Shown: piece after piece, positions 47,301-57,877 of the stretch
Layout: each line of letters starts with the position of its first letter
How positions within the stretch are numbered: the stretch's first letter is position 1
NCBI RefSeq assembly: GCF_964355755.1
Contig: NC_092670.1
Span: 38,613,795 to 38,677,794 of the forward strand
DNA length: 64,000 nucleotides
Origin: Antedon mediterranea
Lineage: Eukaryota > Echinodermata > Crinoidea > Comatulida > Antedonidae
Direction of reading: 5' to 3'
Notes under the pieces: generated by a model
Told to the model about the DNA's origin: nothing
Databases searched by the model: none
What the model saw: only the letters and a program-made list of their open reading frames with translations
Program-made: the position numbers and the translations under genes

Positions 47301-50300
47301 CATTGATAACAATAGGAACGGGATTCATTGGCCTTTAAAAACAGAAAGAAAAAAGAGATATAGGAACATTTCAGAGCGTGCTTCCATTTGAAAACGAATA
47401 TCACAGGGGTTAACAATTCATCCGTTCGTTTATTCAATATTCAATAAATATTCTCCACACATGTATTAAAAATACATAAAATAATAATTATATAATTTAC
47501 ATGTATAGTTGGGGAGCCAGAAAGGGTTCACCTGCACCCTCTAGCAAACTATGTTAACAATGTTTTTTTGCTTCCTTATATCAATACAAATCAATTTTTT
47601 GCTGTCGCCCGAAAAAAAATTGGGATGCTTGGTCAAACTTTATTTTTGACCATTGGTTAAGAAAATAGCCATATCAATATCTCAGCAACCACTAGTCAGA
47701 AAGTTATAATTTTAGTCTAAAATTACTCGCAAAATATATATTTATATTTGCTCTAATACAACAGAAATACACAAAATGTTTAAAAACACCTTATTTTGAC
47801 ATTTAACCTATAGCTGGTACAAACATTTTTGCGTGGAGCACAATTACCATTTTTAATAACAACTGAATGTTGTCTTTGTTTAATATCAAAATTCTGTACA
47901 CTCCTATTGATATCACTCTAATGAACAAGTGCCAAAAGACATATCATGACCACTGATCAGGAAAATAACCATAGAAATATTTAGCAACCAGGTCAAAAAG
48001 TGATAATTTTGGTCTCAAAATACTAGGAATAAATATGTTTAAAAACGAAATAACAAGTTATGAAAAAGTGGAGCCTTTCTTTTCAGGTATCACATGATAA
48101 ATTGCAACGCGTTGTCCATGATACACTATACGGTAGGCTACTCAGTCCGGCTACTCCTCCTTTTATAGATTAGAAGGGTTGAATTTGGAAGTCTTTGGTA
48201 ACAAATGAGTATTACATTTCAAATAAACTGGCACTGTGGATGATGGTTTTCAGTGGAAGAGGTGGCAATTAGGAAGGAATTCTCAACCTCAGTCCCCCAT
48301 CGTATTGGGATTGAGTAAGGATATTTTAAAAATAGTTGACCAGAAATTAAGTTATGTAAAAATCGTATCAAAGTTCTAGCTTGGAGTCAATTCTATAAAA
48401 CCTTAAAAAGATATTTTAATCTGAAATATACACATGGGTCAGGCCAATTTCAATGGTAGGGCAGTTAAGTGAAGGGGTCTTCTGCACTACCTCATTCCCA
48501 TCATAGTTGGTGCTGAGGTAAGGTATGGAATACAATCATATCAAACTTCTCAATTCTTAACACTAATGTTGTTGTTTGTACTGTATACTTTTAATTTATA
48601 AATAGGAAAAGTCTCCACACACATAGACTGCCAAAATCATTATGCTATATAATACCAAATTTAAACTCTTGCAATATTTCACTTTAAAACTATACCCAGT
48701 TTCTTTCTTGTTGCTTGTGTTTACAATTATGAAAATCTGAAGACAAATCAAAGTAAACTGTTGTAAACAAGTATGACTATGTTATAATAATCCTAAAGGA
48801 CATTATTGTTATTTACTCATCCTCCTTTTTGTTGGATTTACTAATAATTTAAGAAGCAAATAAATGAATGAACATTGCATAGTAACCATCATACTACAGT
48901 GCGCATGTGAGTTTAATTAAAACTAGTATCCTAAATATAGGTTTTACTATGCAACTAATTTACATATTTTTGTTTATTTGTATTAAAAATATTCAATATA
49001 ACTAAGTATGTTGCATCAAACAGCTTATTGTAATGGAGGGAAACATTGAAACATCTGAACAAAACAAACCTAAGTTCTTTAGAATTAAATTATTAATTTT
49101 TAGTTTTTATTAAAATCACATATACTGAGTAGTATGATGTTTACTGTGCAATATCATAATAAACAATAACATAGTAAGCTTCTTAATTAGTATTAGTTAT
49201 AAATTAATAATAATTATTTATAAGTTAGTGATTCCAAATGTTTGTGCCAGCTATAGGTTAAATGTCAAAATAAGGTGTTTTTGAACATTTTGTGTATTTC
49301 TGTTGTAGCAAAAATGTATATTTACGTCAGATATTGTATTGTGAATTTTCATCTCCATTATTTTAATTTAAGAATTGTGTTTTCTCCACTCTAAGCTACT
49401 AATAATTTAAGAACACCGTATTTTAACACTTCGGTGTCAATCAAGGACTTACGAAAGTTGGTAAAGCTCTCAAAAAACTCTGTAAAAGCAGCAGCTGATA
49501 TAAACTACTTAAAAAATGTTTGCCATGTTTCCAAAATGTATAAAATGACTTAAAATAAAAATAAAAAACCTTTTTCCAGTTTCTGTTGCAGGATATATGG
49601 ATGTCTCAGGACTCCAGTTGACATTGTCACCTTTGAAGAGCCTTCGTTTAACTACCATTTTCATTGGTCCATAGTCTTTTGATCCAGTTAGACGCTTTTC
49701 AGAAAACGCCAAGAAATGGTCTTCCTGGAACACCAGAGCTGGAATGCTAATTGGGAAAAATCCACAAGAAATTAACATAATTGTAAAAAAGGTTTGAAAG
49801 CCTTTAAACCACAAACAATTTAAGACCAAGCATTATAGTATTCATGAAACACCGGATTGGGAGAAATTAACAAGAAAGTAACAAAATTGTGAATAAATAA
49901 AGTTTTAAACCTTTAGACCACAAACAATTTGAAACCAAGCATTATAGTATGGGACTGTATTCGATGTTTTAAAATATATCAAGGACAAAAGTAAATGAAC
50001 AAAAAACGAATTATGGCAAAATCATTCTACTGCAGTTTTCCCTTTTCAAAGTTAGTGATGATTATCCAAAATATGCTATACGTCCAGGTAATTACTGCAG
50101 TTACTGCAGTAGAATAATTTTTACATGATAATTATGTCACGAACTCCTCTCACGTATGTTTCCGAGCGGTTGAAAATACTTTAGGAACTCCCTTGTGACA
50201 TAAAAGTATACACACAAAATCCACAAAGTTGTAAAATAACTCAAAAACAAAGCTTTAATTTCAATCAACTTCAACTTTCAACAATCCAGTAAGCACTTTA

Positions 50301-52552
50301 AACAACAGTTTCACAATAACTTTACAATATAATATCCAACCTCTAATCCAACAACCTTCTTCAAAATAAATGCTTCAATCAAAATCCTTCTCCCACTTAC
50401 AATTGTCATACTTCCCCTTATATACAATATGTTCATAACCTTCTAGATCATTCCTTATACTTCTCATTATTACATGATTACAGTTTCTATTAATAGGACT
50501 TCTGGAATGTTCTTGATTGTTCTTATTAATTATACATGGTTTCTTAAATCAAAACATCTAATTCTAGAATGTTCATGTAAATACTATGTTACTCTATATG
50601 TTAGGGAATGGTAATTTATTACACTCCCCCCTCTTTCTGAGCTCAAAACTCTTTCTTGGAGTTTTGAGGGGAAAGTATACACGGACGCGTCAAAACTTAA
50701 CCCACTCCTAGTCTATAAAACTTAAATACGCCATAATAACATAGAAAATAATTATTAATAATTACTAATAATGAACCAACAATATTCATGTAAATTTGTC
50801 GGAATGGTTCACTAACAATTACTGACATAGGAATCATTCAATTTAGTTTTATACTTTGAGGCTTTACAATACTCTTTCAATGAAATATCATGTGAAAATT
50901 TCAAAACACTATTACTGCAATGATATAAAACCACTAATTTCTCTATGGGTTCCGTCTGGTGTTTAGTAAAAGCATGCATAAATAAAATTCCGTCCTTACA
51001 GACCGTCATATCTTCCCGACATAAACCTTCTTTCCTTTCAATATCTTCCCGATGTAAACGTTCTTGGTTATCCATCATCTGCTGCATCAGAAGACTCTGT
51101 TGTTGTATTTGTTGCTTCATTAACAACACTAAAAAGTCTGTACTGCTGTACACTTTACCGGATATTGTTGTTGATTGTTTATCAGCCATATTTTAAATCT
51201 GGATGAGGGTCTTGTTACTAGTTAATCGTAGTTACCGAGACGTTCACAAGTCTACTGTTCCAAATAAATAATGTACTGTTCTTAAAACAATGTTTGTGTA
51301 CTTACGATTAAACAAAACGTAGCACCACGGCTTCCGTAAAATATCTCAGTATCGTAAGTACCACTTCCTCAAAATATCAATAAAAGTACAGTTGATCCTA
51401 AACAGCCACCAATCTATGGCAAAATACAGTAGATCAAACTGCTACCACAAAATATCACAACCGTACTGTAGATAAATACACAGTTAAGTCGAACAGTAGA
51501 TCGAAATAACCGCTGCCACCAAATTAGGCTGAACACCGCTGCCACCAAATTAGGCTGAACACCGCTGCCACCAAATTATGTCACGAACTCCTCTCACGTA
51601 TGTTTCCGAGCGGTTGAAAATACTTTAGGAACTCCCTTGTGACATAAAAGTATACACACAAAATCCACAAAGTTGTAAAATAACTCAAAAACAAAGCTTT
51701 AATTTCAATCAACTTCAACTTTCAACAATCCAGTAAGCACTTTAAACAACAGTTTCACAATAACTTTACAATATAATATCCAACCTCTAATCCAACAACC
51801 TTCTTCAAAATAAATGCTTCAATCAAAATCCTTCTCCCACTTACAATTGTCATACTTCCCCTTATATACAATATGTTCATAACCTTCTAGATCATTCCTT
51901 ATACTTCTCATTATTACATGATTACAGTTTCTATTAATAGGACTTCTGGAATGTTCTTGATTGTTCTTATTAATTATACATGGTTTCTTAAATCAAAACA
52001 TCTAATTCTAGAATGTTCATGTAAATACTATGTTACTCTATATGTTAGGGAATGGTAATTTATTACACTCTAATACAAGTCCAATAAAATCTTTAAAATT
52101 ACCGATATGTTGGTGTGCTCCAGTAGCTAGACTTGAACACAGTTTCTGAAAAACAAAATATGAAATGACTGTATGTAAATTAAAATGCAGAAATCCATTA
52201 TTTTATACACAGGAATAATTAAAAAAAACGTATATCCAGTGCATGCATATGATTTTAAGCATTTATGACGATTGCTTATATTTAATACAATTACAATTGG
52301 CAAGAGGCATATTGAGAATGGGAGAAAGTGCTAACATACAGCAATACTACTGTATACAGTAGTAATAAATCGAGTAGTCAAAGTAATTCATAATTTCATT
52401 GTAGCTGTCAAATGGGTGGTGCATGAGTATGCACCTATTTCTATCCTGTCTCCTGAATCTTCCCCCGACTTGTTTTAAAGAGGGCGTTTATTTGACTGCA
52501 GCGCTCCTGTAATTCATGATAAATCGTTACCTTTAGACGTGCTTCCTCCCAT
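44318..52552 (-). CDS. sialidase (NEU2/3/4-type exo-alpha-sialidase)
   Basis: GH33 enzyme that removes terminal sialic acid from glycoconjugates. Eight exons sum to 1131 nt (376 aa): 52552-52531, 52145-52103, 49746-49570, 47332-47100, 46363-46283, 45736-45624, 45216-45067, 44629-44318. The YRIP motif is formed across the exon 2/3 junction (R22), with R40 and D46, an Asp box SENNGETW (194-201), E221, NCR with R237, and the tyrosine nucleophile in SAYSDL (Y339). These positions track human NEU2 (R21, R41, D46, E218, R237, Y334). A second Asp-box-like motif, SHDGGETW, lies in exon 4; the later SSDACKTF is degenerate. There is no signal peptide. The N-terminus MGGSTSKETVF fits an N-myristoylation signal, so cytosolic-face membrane attachment is inferred. 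The start is supported because ETVFKS aligns with the NEU2 N-terminus; an in-frame upstream extension cannot be excluded. Confidence 0.94.
44695..44829. mobile_element. hAT-like MITE with CAGGGCCGTAGCCAC ends
   Basis: Inverted ends CAGGGCCGTAGCCAC and GTGGCTACATCACTG, 135 bp, in the last sialidase intron. The flanks (GCAGTAGT and GTAGTGAC) match only partly, so the duplication is uncertain. Confidence 0.62.
45264..45420. mobile_element. family A MITE, copy 21
   Basis: Complete copy in the sialidase intron between exons 6 and 7. Confidence 0.87.
45828..46121. mobile_element. possible hAT-like MITE (CAGGGCTGTGGCCAG end)
   Basis: Left end CAGGGCTGTGGCCAGC and right end CGCTACGGCCTTG are weak inverted repeats of the same type as 44695-44829. 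I see no flanking duplication. It lies in sialidase intron 5. Confidence 0.4.
47740..49320. repeat. inverted repeat pair 1.5 kb apart
   Basis: About 47740-47828 and 49243-49320 are reverse complements of about 75-90 bp (ACAGAAATACACAAAATGTT, AAACACCTTATTTTGACATT, TAACCTATAGCTGG), with only a few mismatches. The segment between has no recognisable gene. It lies in sialidase intron 3 and could be the arms of an element or two opposed copies of one repeat. Confidence 0.7.
50018..50121. mobile_element. small MITE-like palindrome, 104 bp
   Basis: Ends AAAATCATTCTACTGCAGT and ACTGCAGTAGAATAATTTT are inverted with one mismatch. It lies just left of the LTR retrotransposon. The CTGCAGT motif recalls the 65-bp array downstream of Argonaute. 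Confidence 0.6.
50135..50623 (-). repeat. 3' LTR
   Basis: 489 bp. On the minus strand it starts TGTAATAAATTACC and ends TCGTGACA, preceded by the polypurine run. Confidence 0.9.
50812..51189 (-). CDS. Gag-like N-terminal fragment of the LTR element
   Basis: A 125-aa frame starting MADKQSTTISGKVYS. Residues about 20-60 are Gln/Met-rich and coiled-coil-like (MKQQIQQQSLLMQQMMDNQE), as in the N-termini of some retrotransposon Gag proteins; residues 47-60 hold a repeated HREDIERKEGLCREDM motif. There is no zinc knuckle and no downstream pol. I infer it is a Gag remnant or a small element-specific protein, not a host gene. Confidence 0.5.
   Translation of the reverse strand: MADKQSTTISGKVYSSTDFLVLLMKQQIQQQSLLMQQMMDNQERLHREDIERKEGLCREDMTVCKDGILFMHAFTKHQTEPIEKLVVLYHCSNSVLKFSHDISLKEYCKASKYKTKLNDSYVSNC
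51509..51578 (-). repeat. triplicated primer-binding region
   Basis: A 24-bp unit containing TTTGGTGGCAGCGGTGTTCA on the minus strand occurs three times in a row. The copy next to the 5' LTR (after a TAA or TAAT spacer) is in the primer-binding-site position. Confidence 0.8.
51579..52067 (-). repeat. 5' LTR
   Basis: 489 bp, no difference seen from the 3' LTR over its length. Confidence 0.9.
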
Positions 52553-52570
52553 GGTACGCTTTAATGCACC

Positions 52571-53202
52571 TGTAAAATGCAGTAAAAAAATACAATAAGA
52601 AAAACAAAATTAATATAAAATACTAAATCTTTATACTCTGTTAGAGCTGTTTTGAAACACACAATGCATGTGATAATGCTAGTCTAGTATCTCTCTTATG
52701 TAAGTACAGTTCGAAGTTCGTAATCAAATAATAGTCTGGTGGGCTTAAGGTTTACTCACATAGAGATAATGAATCTCTATGGTTTCTAGGCCTATGTATT
52801 ATATAACAATAACAATATAAAGAACATACGGCATCCACAAACCATAGAAAAAATACAAATAAGACACATCACATAAATTTCCAACGGGCGTCAACAAACG
52901 AGCATAAATGCAGAATTCATGAAGACCATGGAGTAAATAAAGATCAAGATTACATTTAACATTAGTAAATGAAAGAAATTAGGTGGAGTTGGTATGACAG
53001 TCTAAAGTTCAACAATAATGTACAGCATAAAAACATATTCATGTTTCTATTGGATACAATTTGTGTAGAGCCAGACCTGTGTACGGTTTACGCAATTACT
53101 ACAGTTCATTAATAATATAGGCAGGCCTAGGCTAGTAGGGGAATCTGCTAGTAGTGGCCAGACAGGCAGAGAGGGCGGCCGCCCTGCCTACAATTACCTG
53201 TA
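52571..53202. other. sialidase upstream region
   Basis: TTTTACAG on the minus strand at about 52570-52577 could be a splice acceptor, so a 5' non-coding exon probably lies farther upstream, possibly beyond the foldback element. Otherwise I see only a small hairpin (CATAGAGATAATGAATCTCTATG near 52759-52781) and a NotI-like GCGGCCGC at 53175-53182. Confidence 0.4.
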
Positions 53203-53211
53203 CTTCTAGGC
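53203..53211 (+). repeat. target-site duplication, left
   Basis: CTTCTAGGC, identical to 63558-63566. Confidence 0.9.
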
Positions 53212-53349
53212 GCTTGTGTCAAGCTAGCCAACAATAAGCCAGCCAACAATAAGCCAGCCCACTTTTATTTTTTCCAGCCAACAATAACTATGAAACGCCG
53301 TTTGTGCATTCTTTACATTTTCATTGTTACTTATGGCTTTTATGGTATT

Positions 53350-56300
53350 AGGAATTAAATATTTGTGAGAAAAACGGCGGATTGTTCCTGGGATTCACTT
53401 GGTGGGATTATACTAGGGTGCCTCCTTAGTCGTCCAGTATAAGTTAGAGTGGGACCACTGGTCACGTTTACTCAGCCCTCATCTTTAAAATTTGAGTGTA
53501 ACTCAATTACGATTTTTAAAATATAGTTAAATTTGAAACTGTATTTGTGAGAAAATGGCGGATTGTTCCTGGGAGTCACTTGGTGGGATTATACTAGGGT
53601 ACCCCCTTAGTCGTCCAGTATAAGTAAGAGTGGGACCACTGGTCCGGTTTACTCAGCCCTCATCTTTTAAATTTGAGTGTAACTCAATTACAATTTTTAA
53701 AATATAGTTAAATTTGAAACTGTATTTGTGAGAAAATGGCGGATTGTTCCTGGGAATCACTTGGGGGGATTATACTAGGGTACCTCCTTAGTCGTCCAGT
53801 ATACGTTAGAGTGCGACCACTGGTCCCGTTTACTCAGCCCTCATCTTTTAAATTTGAGTGTAACTCATTTACGATTTTTAAAATATAGTGAAATTTGATA
53901 CTGTATTTGTGAGAAAACGGCGGATTGTTCCTGAGAGTCACTTGGTGGGATTATACTAGGGTACCTCTTTAGTCATCCTGTATAAGTTAGAGTAGGACCA
54001 CTGGTCCCGTTTACTCAACCCTCATCTTTAAAATTTGAGTGTAACTCAATTACAATTTTTAAAATATAGTTAAATTTGAAACTGTATTTGTGAGAAAATG
54101 GCGGATTGTTCCTGGGAGTCACTTGGTGGGATTATACTAAGGTACCTCTTAGTCGTCCAGAATAAATTAGAGTGGGACCACTGGTACCGTTTACTCAGCC
54201 CTCATCTTTAAAATTTGAGTGTAACTCATTTACGATTTAAAAAATATAGTGAAATTTGATACTGTATTTGTGAGAAAATGGCGGATTGTTCCCGGGAGTC
54301 ACTTGGTGGGATTATACTAGGGTACCTTCTTAGTTGTCCAGTATAAGTTAGAGTGGGACCACTGGTCCCGTTTACTCAGCTCTCATCTTTAAAATTTGAG
54401 TGTAACTCATTTACGATTTTTAAAATATAGTGAAATTTGATACTGTACTGTATTTGTGAGAAAACGGCGGATTGTTCCTGGGATTCACTTGGTGGGATTA
54501 TACTAGGGTACCTCTTTAGTTGTCCAGTTTAAGTTAGAGTGGGACCACTGGTCCCGTTTACTCAGCCCTTATCTTTAAAATTTGAGTGTAACTCAATTAC
54601 GAATAATATTTTAAAATATAGTGAAATTTGATACTGTATTTGTGATAAAATGGCGGATTGTTCCTGGGAGTCACTTGGTGGGAATATACTAGGGTACCCC
54701 CTTAGTCGTCCAGTATAAGTTAGAGTGGGACCAATGGTCCCGTTTACTCAGCCCTCATCTTTAAAATTTGAGTGTAACTCATTTACTATTTTTAAAATAT
54801 AGTGAAATTTGAAACTGTATTTGTGAGAAAACGGCGGATTGTTCCTGAGATTCACTTGGTGGGATTATACTAGGGTACACCCTTAGTCGTTCAGTATAAA
54901 GTAGAGTGGGACCACTGGTCCCGTTTACTTAGCCCTCATCTTTAAAATTTGAGTGTAACTCATTTACGATTTTTTAAATATAGTGAAATTTGATACTGTG
55001 TTTGTGAGAAAACGGCGGATTGTTACTGAGAGTCACTTGGTGGGATTATACTAGGGTACCTCTTTAGTCATCCTGTATAAGTTAGAGTGGGACCACTGGT
55101 CCCGTTTACTCAGCCCTCATCTTTAAAATTTGAGTGTAACTCAATTACAATTTTTAAAATATAGTTAAATTTGAAACTGTATTTGTGAGAAAATGGCGGA
55201 TTGTTCTTGGGAGTCACTTGGTGGGATTATACTAGGGTACCTCCTTAGTCGTCCAGTGAAAGTTAGAGTGGTACCACTGGTTCCGTTTACTCAGCCCTCA
55301 TCTTTTAAATTTGAGTGTAACTCAATTACGAATAATATTTTAAAATATAGTGAAATTTTATACTGCATTTGTGATAAAATGGCGGATCGTTCCTGGGAGT
55401 CACTTGGTGGGAATATACTAGGGTACCCCCTTAGTCGTCCAGTATAAGTTAGAGTGGGACCACTGGTCCCGTTTACTCAGCCCTCATCTTTAAAATTTGA
55501 GTGTAACTCATTTACGATTTTTAAAATATAGTGAATTTTGATACTGTATTTGTGAGAAAACGGCGGATTGTTCCCGAGAGTCACTTGGTGGGATTATACT
55601 AGGGTACCTCTTTATTCATCCTGTATAAGTTAGAGTGGGATCACTGGTCCCGTTTACTCAGCCCTCATCTTTAAAATTTGAGTGTAACTCAATTACAATT
55701 TTTAAAATATAGTTAAATTTGAAACTGTATTTGTGAGAAAATGGCGGATTGTTCCTGGGAGTCACTTGGTGGGATTATACTAGGGTACCTCCTTAGTCGT
55801 CGAGTAAAAGTTAGAGTGGTACCACTGGTTCCGTTTACTCAGCCCTCATCTTTTAAATTTGAGTGTAACTCATTTACGATTTTTAAAATATAGTGAAATT
55901 TGATACTGTATTTGTGAGAAAATGGCGGATTGTTCCTGGGAGTCACTTGGTGCGATTATACTAGGGTACCTCCTTAGTTGTCCAGTATAAGTTAGAGTGG
56001 GACCACTGGTCCGGTTTACTCAGCCCTCATCTTTAAAATTTGAGTGTAACTCAATTACGATTAATATTTTAAAATATAGTGAAATTTGATACTGTATTTG
56101 TGAGAAAATGGCGGATTGTTCCTGGGAGTCACTTGGAGGGATTATACTAGGGTACCTCCTTAGTTGTCCAGTTTAAGTTAGAGTGGGACCACTGGTCCCG
56201 TTTACTCAGCCCTTCTCTTTAAAATTTGAGTGTAACTCAATTACGATTAGTATTTTAAAATATAGTGAAATTTGATACTGTATTTGTGAGAAAATGGCGG

Positions 56301-57873
56301 ATTATTCTTGGGAGTCACTTGGTGGGACTATACTAGAGTACCCTCTTAGTCGTCCAGTATAAGTTAGAGTGGGATCACTGGTCCGGTTTACTCAGCCCTC
56401 ATCTTTAAAATTTGAGTGTAACTCATTTACGATTTTTAAAATATAGTGAAATTTGATACTGTATTTGTGAGAAAATGGCGGATTGTTCCTGGGAGTCACT
56501 TGGTGGGATTATACTTGGGTACCCCCTTAGTCGTCCAGTATAAGTTAGAGTGGGACCACTGGTCCCGTTTACTCAGCCCTCATCTTTAAAATTTGAGTGT
56601 AACTCATTTACGATTTCTAAAATATAGTGAAATTTGATACTGTATTTGTACGAAAATGGCGGATTGTTCCTGGGAATCACTTGGTGGGGTTATACTAGGG
56701 TACCTACTTAGTCGTCCAGTATAAGTTAGAGTGCGACCACTGGTCCCGTTTACTCAGCCCTCATCTTTTAAATTTGAGTGTAACTCATTTACGATTTTTA
56801 AAATATAGTGAAATTTGATACTGTATTTGTGAGAAAACGGCGGATTGTTCCTGGGAGTCACATGGTGTGATTATACTAGGATACCTCCTTAGTTGTCCAG
56901 TATAAGTTAGAGTGTGGCCGCTGGTCCCGTTTACTCAGCCCTCATCTTTAAAATTTGAGTGTAACTCAATTATGAAAACATTTTTAAAATATAGTGAAAT
57001 TTGATACTGTATTTGTGAGAAAATGGCGGATTGTTCCTGAGAGTCACTTGGTGGGATTATACTAGAGTACCTCTTTTGTCATCCTGTATAAGTTAGAGTT
57101 GGACCACTGGTCCCGTTTACTCAGCCCTCATCTTTAAAATTTGAGTGTAACTCAATTACAATTTTTAAAATATAGTTAAATTTGAAACTGTATTTGTGAG
57201 AAAATGGCGGATTGTTCCTGGGAGTCACTTGGTGGGATTATACTAGGGTACCTCCTTAGTCGTCCTGTAAAAGTTAGAGTGGTACCACTGGTTCCGTTTA
57301 CTCAGCCCTCATCTTTTAAAATTGAGTTTAACTCATTTACGATTTTTAAAATATAGTGAAATTTGATACTGTATTTGTGAGAAAATGGCGGATTGTTCCT
57401 GGGAGTCACTTGGTGGGATAATACTAGGGTACCTTCTTAGTTGTCCAGTATAAGTTAGAGTGGGACCACTGGTCCCGTTTACTAACCCCTCATATTTAAC
57501 ATTTGAGTGTAACTCAATTACGATTAATATTTTAAAATATAGTGAAATTTGATACTGTATTTGTGAGAAAATGGCGGATTGTTCCTGGGAGTCACTTGGA
57601 GGGATTATACTAAGGTACCCCCTTAGTTGTCCAGTTTAAGTTAGAGTGGGACCACTGGTCCCGTTTACTCAGCCCTTATCTTTAAAATTTGAGTGTAACT
57701 CAATTACGATTAATATTTTAAAATATAGTGAAATTTGATACTGTATTTGTGAGAAAATGGCGGATTGTTCCTGGGAGTCACTTGGTGGGATTATACTAGG
57801 GTACCCCCTTAGTCGTCCGGTATAAGTTAGAGTGGGACCACTGGTCCGGTTTACTCAGCCATCACCTTTGAGT
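53350..57873 (+). repeat. left arm tandem array, about 25 units of ~182 bp
   Basis: The unit runs TATTTGTGAGAAAATGGCGG, ATTGTTCCTGGGAGTCACTT, GGTGGGATTATACTAGGGTA, CAGTATAAGTTAGAGTGGGA, GGGACCACTGGTCCC, TTTACTCAGCCCTCATC, TTGAGTGTAACTCA, TTTTAAAATATAGT. It holds two short palindromes (GGGACCACTGGTCCC and TGAGTGTAACTCA). Units begin near 53541, 53724, 53906, 54084, 54265 and onward. The last unit is cut at about 57873. Confidence 0.95.
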
Positions 57874-57877
57874 GTAA

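Larger units (their letters stand above)
50135..52067 (-). mobile_element. short LTR retrotransposon with identical LTRs
   Basis: Two 489-bp LTRs (50135-50623 and 51579-52067) appear identical by eye and flank 955 bp of interior. LTR ends are TG..CA. The purine run GAAAGAGGGGGGAG lies just inside the 50135-50623 LTR and a TGGTGGCAGCGGTG primer-binding-like site just inside the other, so the element reads on the minus strand, the same direction as the host gene. The interior has one frame (50812-51189) and no protease, RT or integrase, so it is non-autonomous. It sits in sialidase intron 2. I see no clear target-site duplication. Confidence 0.88.

Noticed and set aside
50125-52080. A 4-6 bp target-site duplication for the LTR element
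   Set aside because: The flanks AATTA and CTCTA do not match; AATTA also occurs next to the inner LTR border, so the apparent similarity is internal.
55193-55447. 84-aa frame in the foldback array
   Set aside because: It crosses two satellite units where one stop codon is mutated; neighbouring units lack it.
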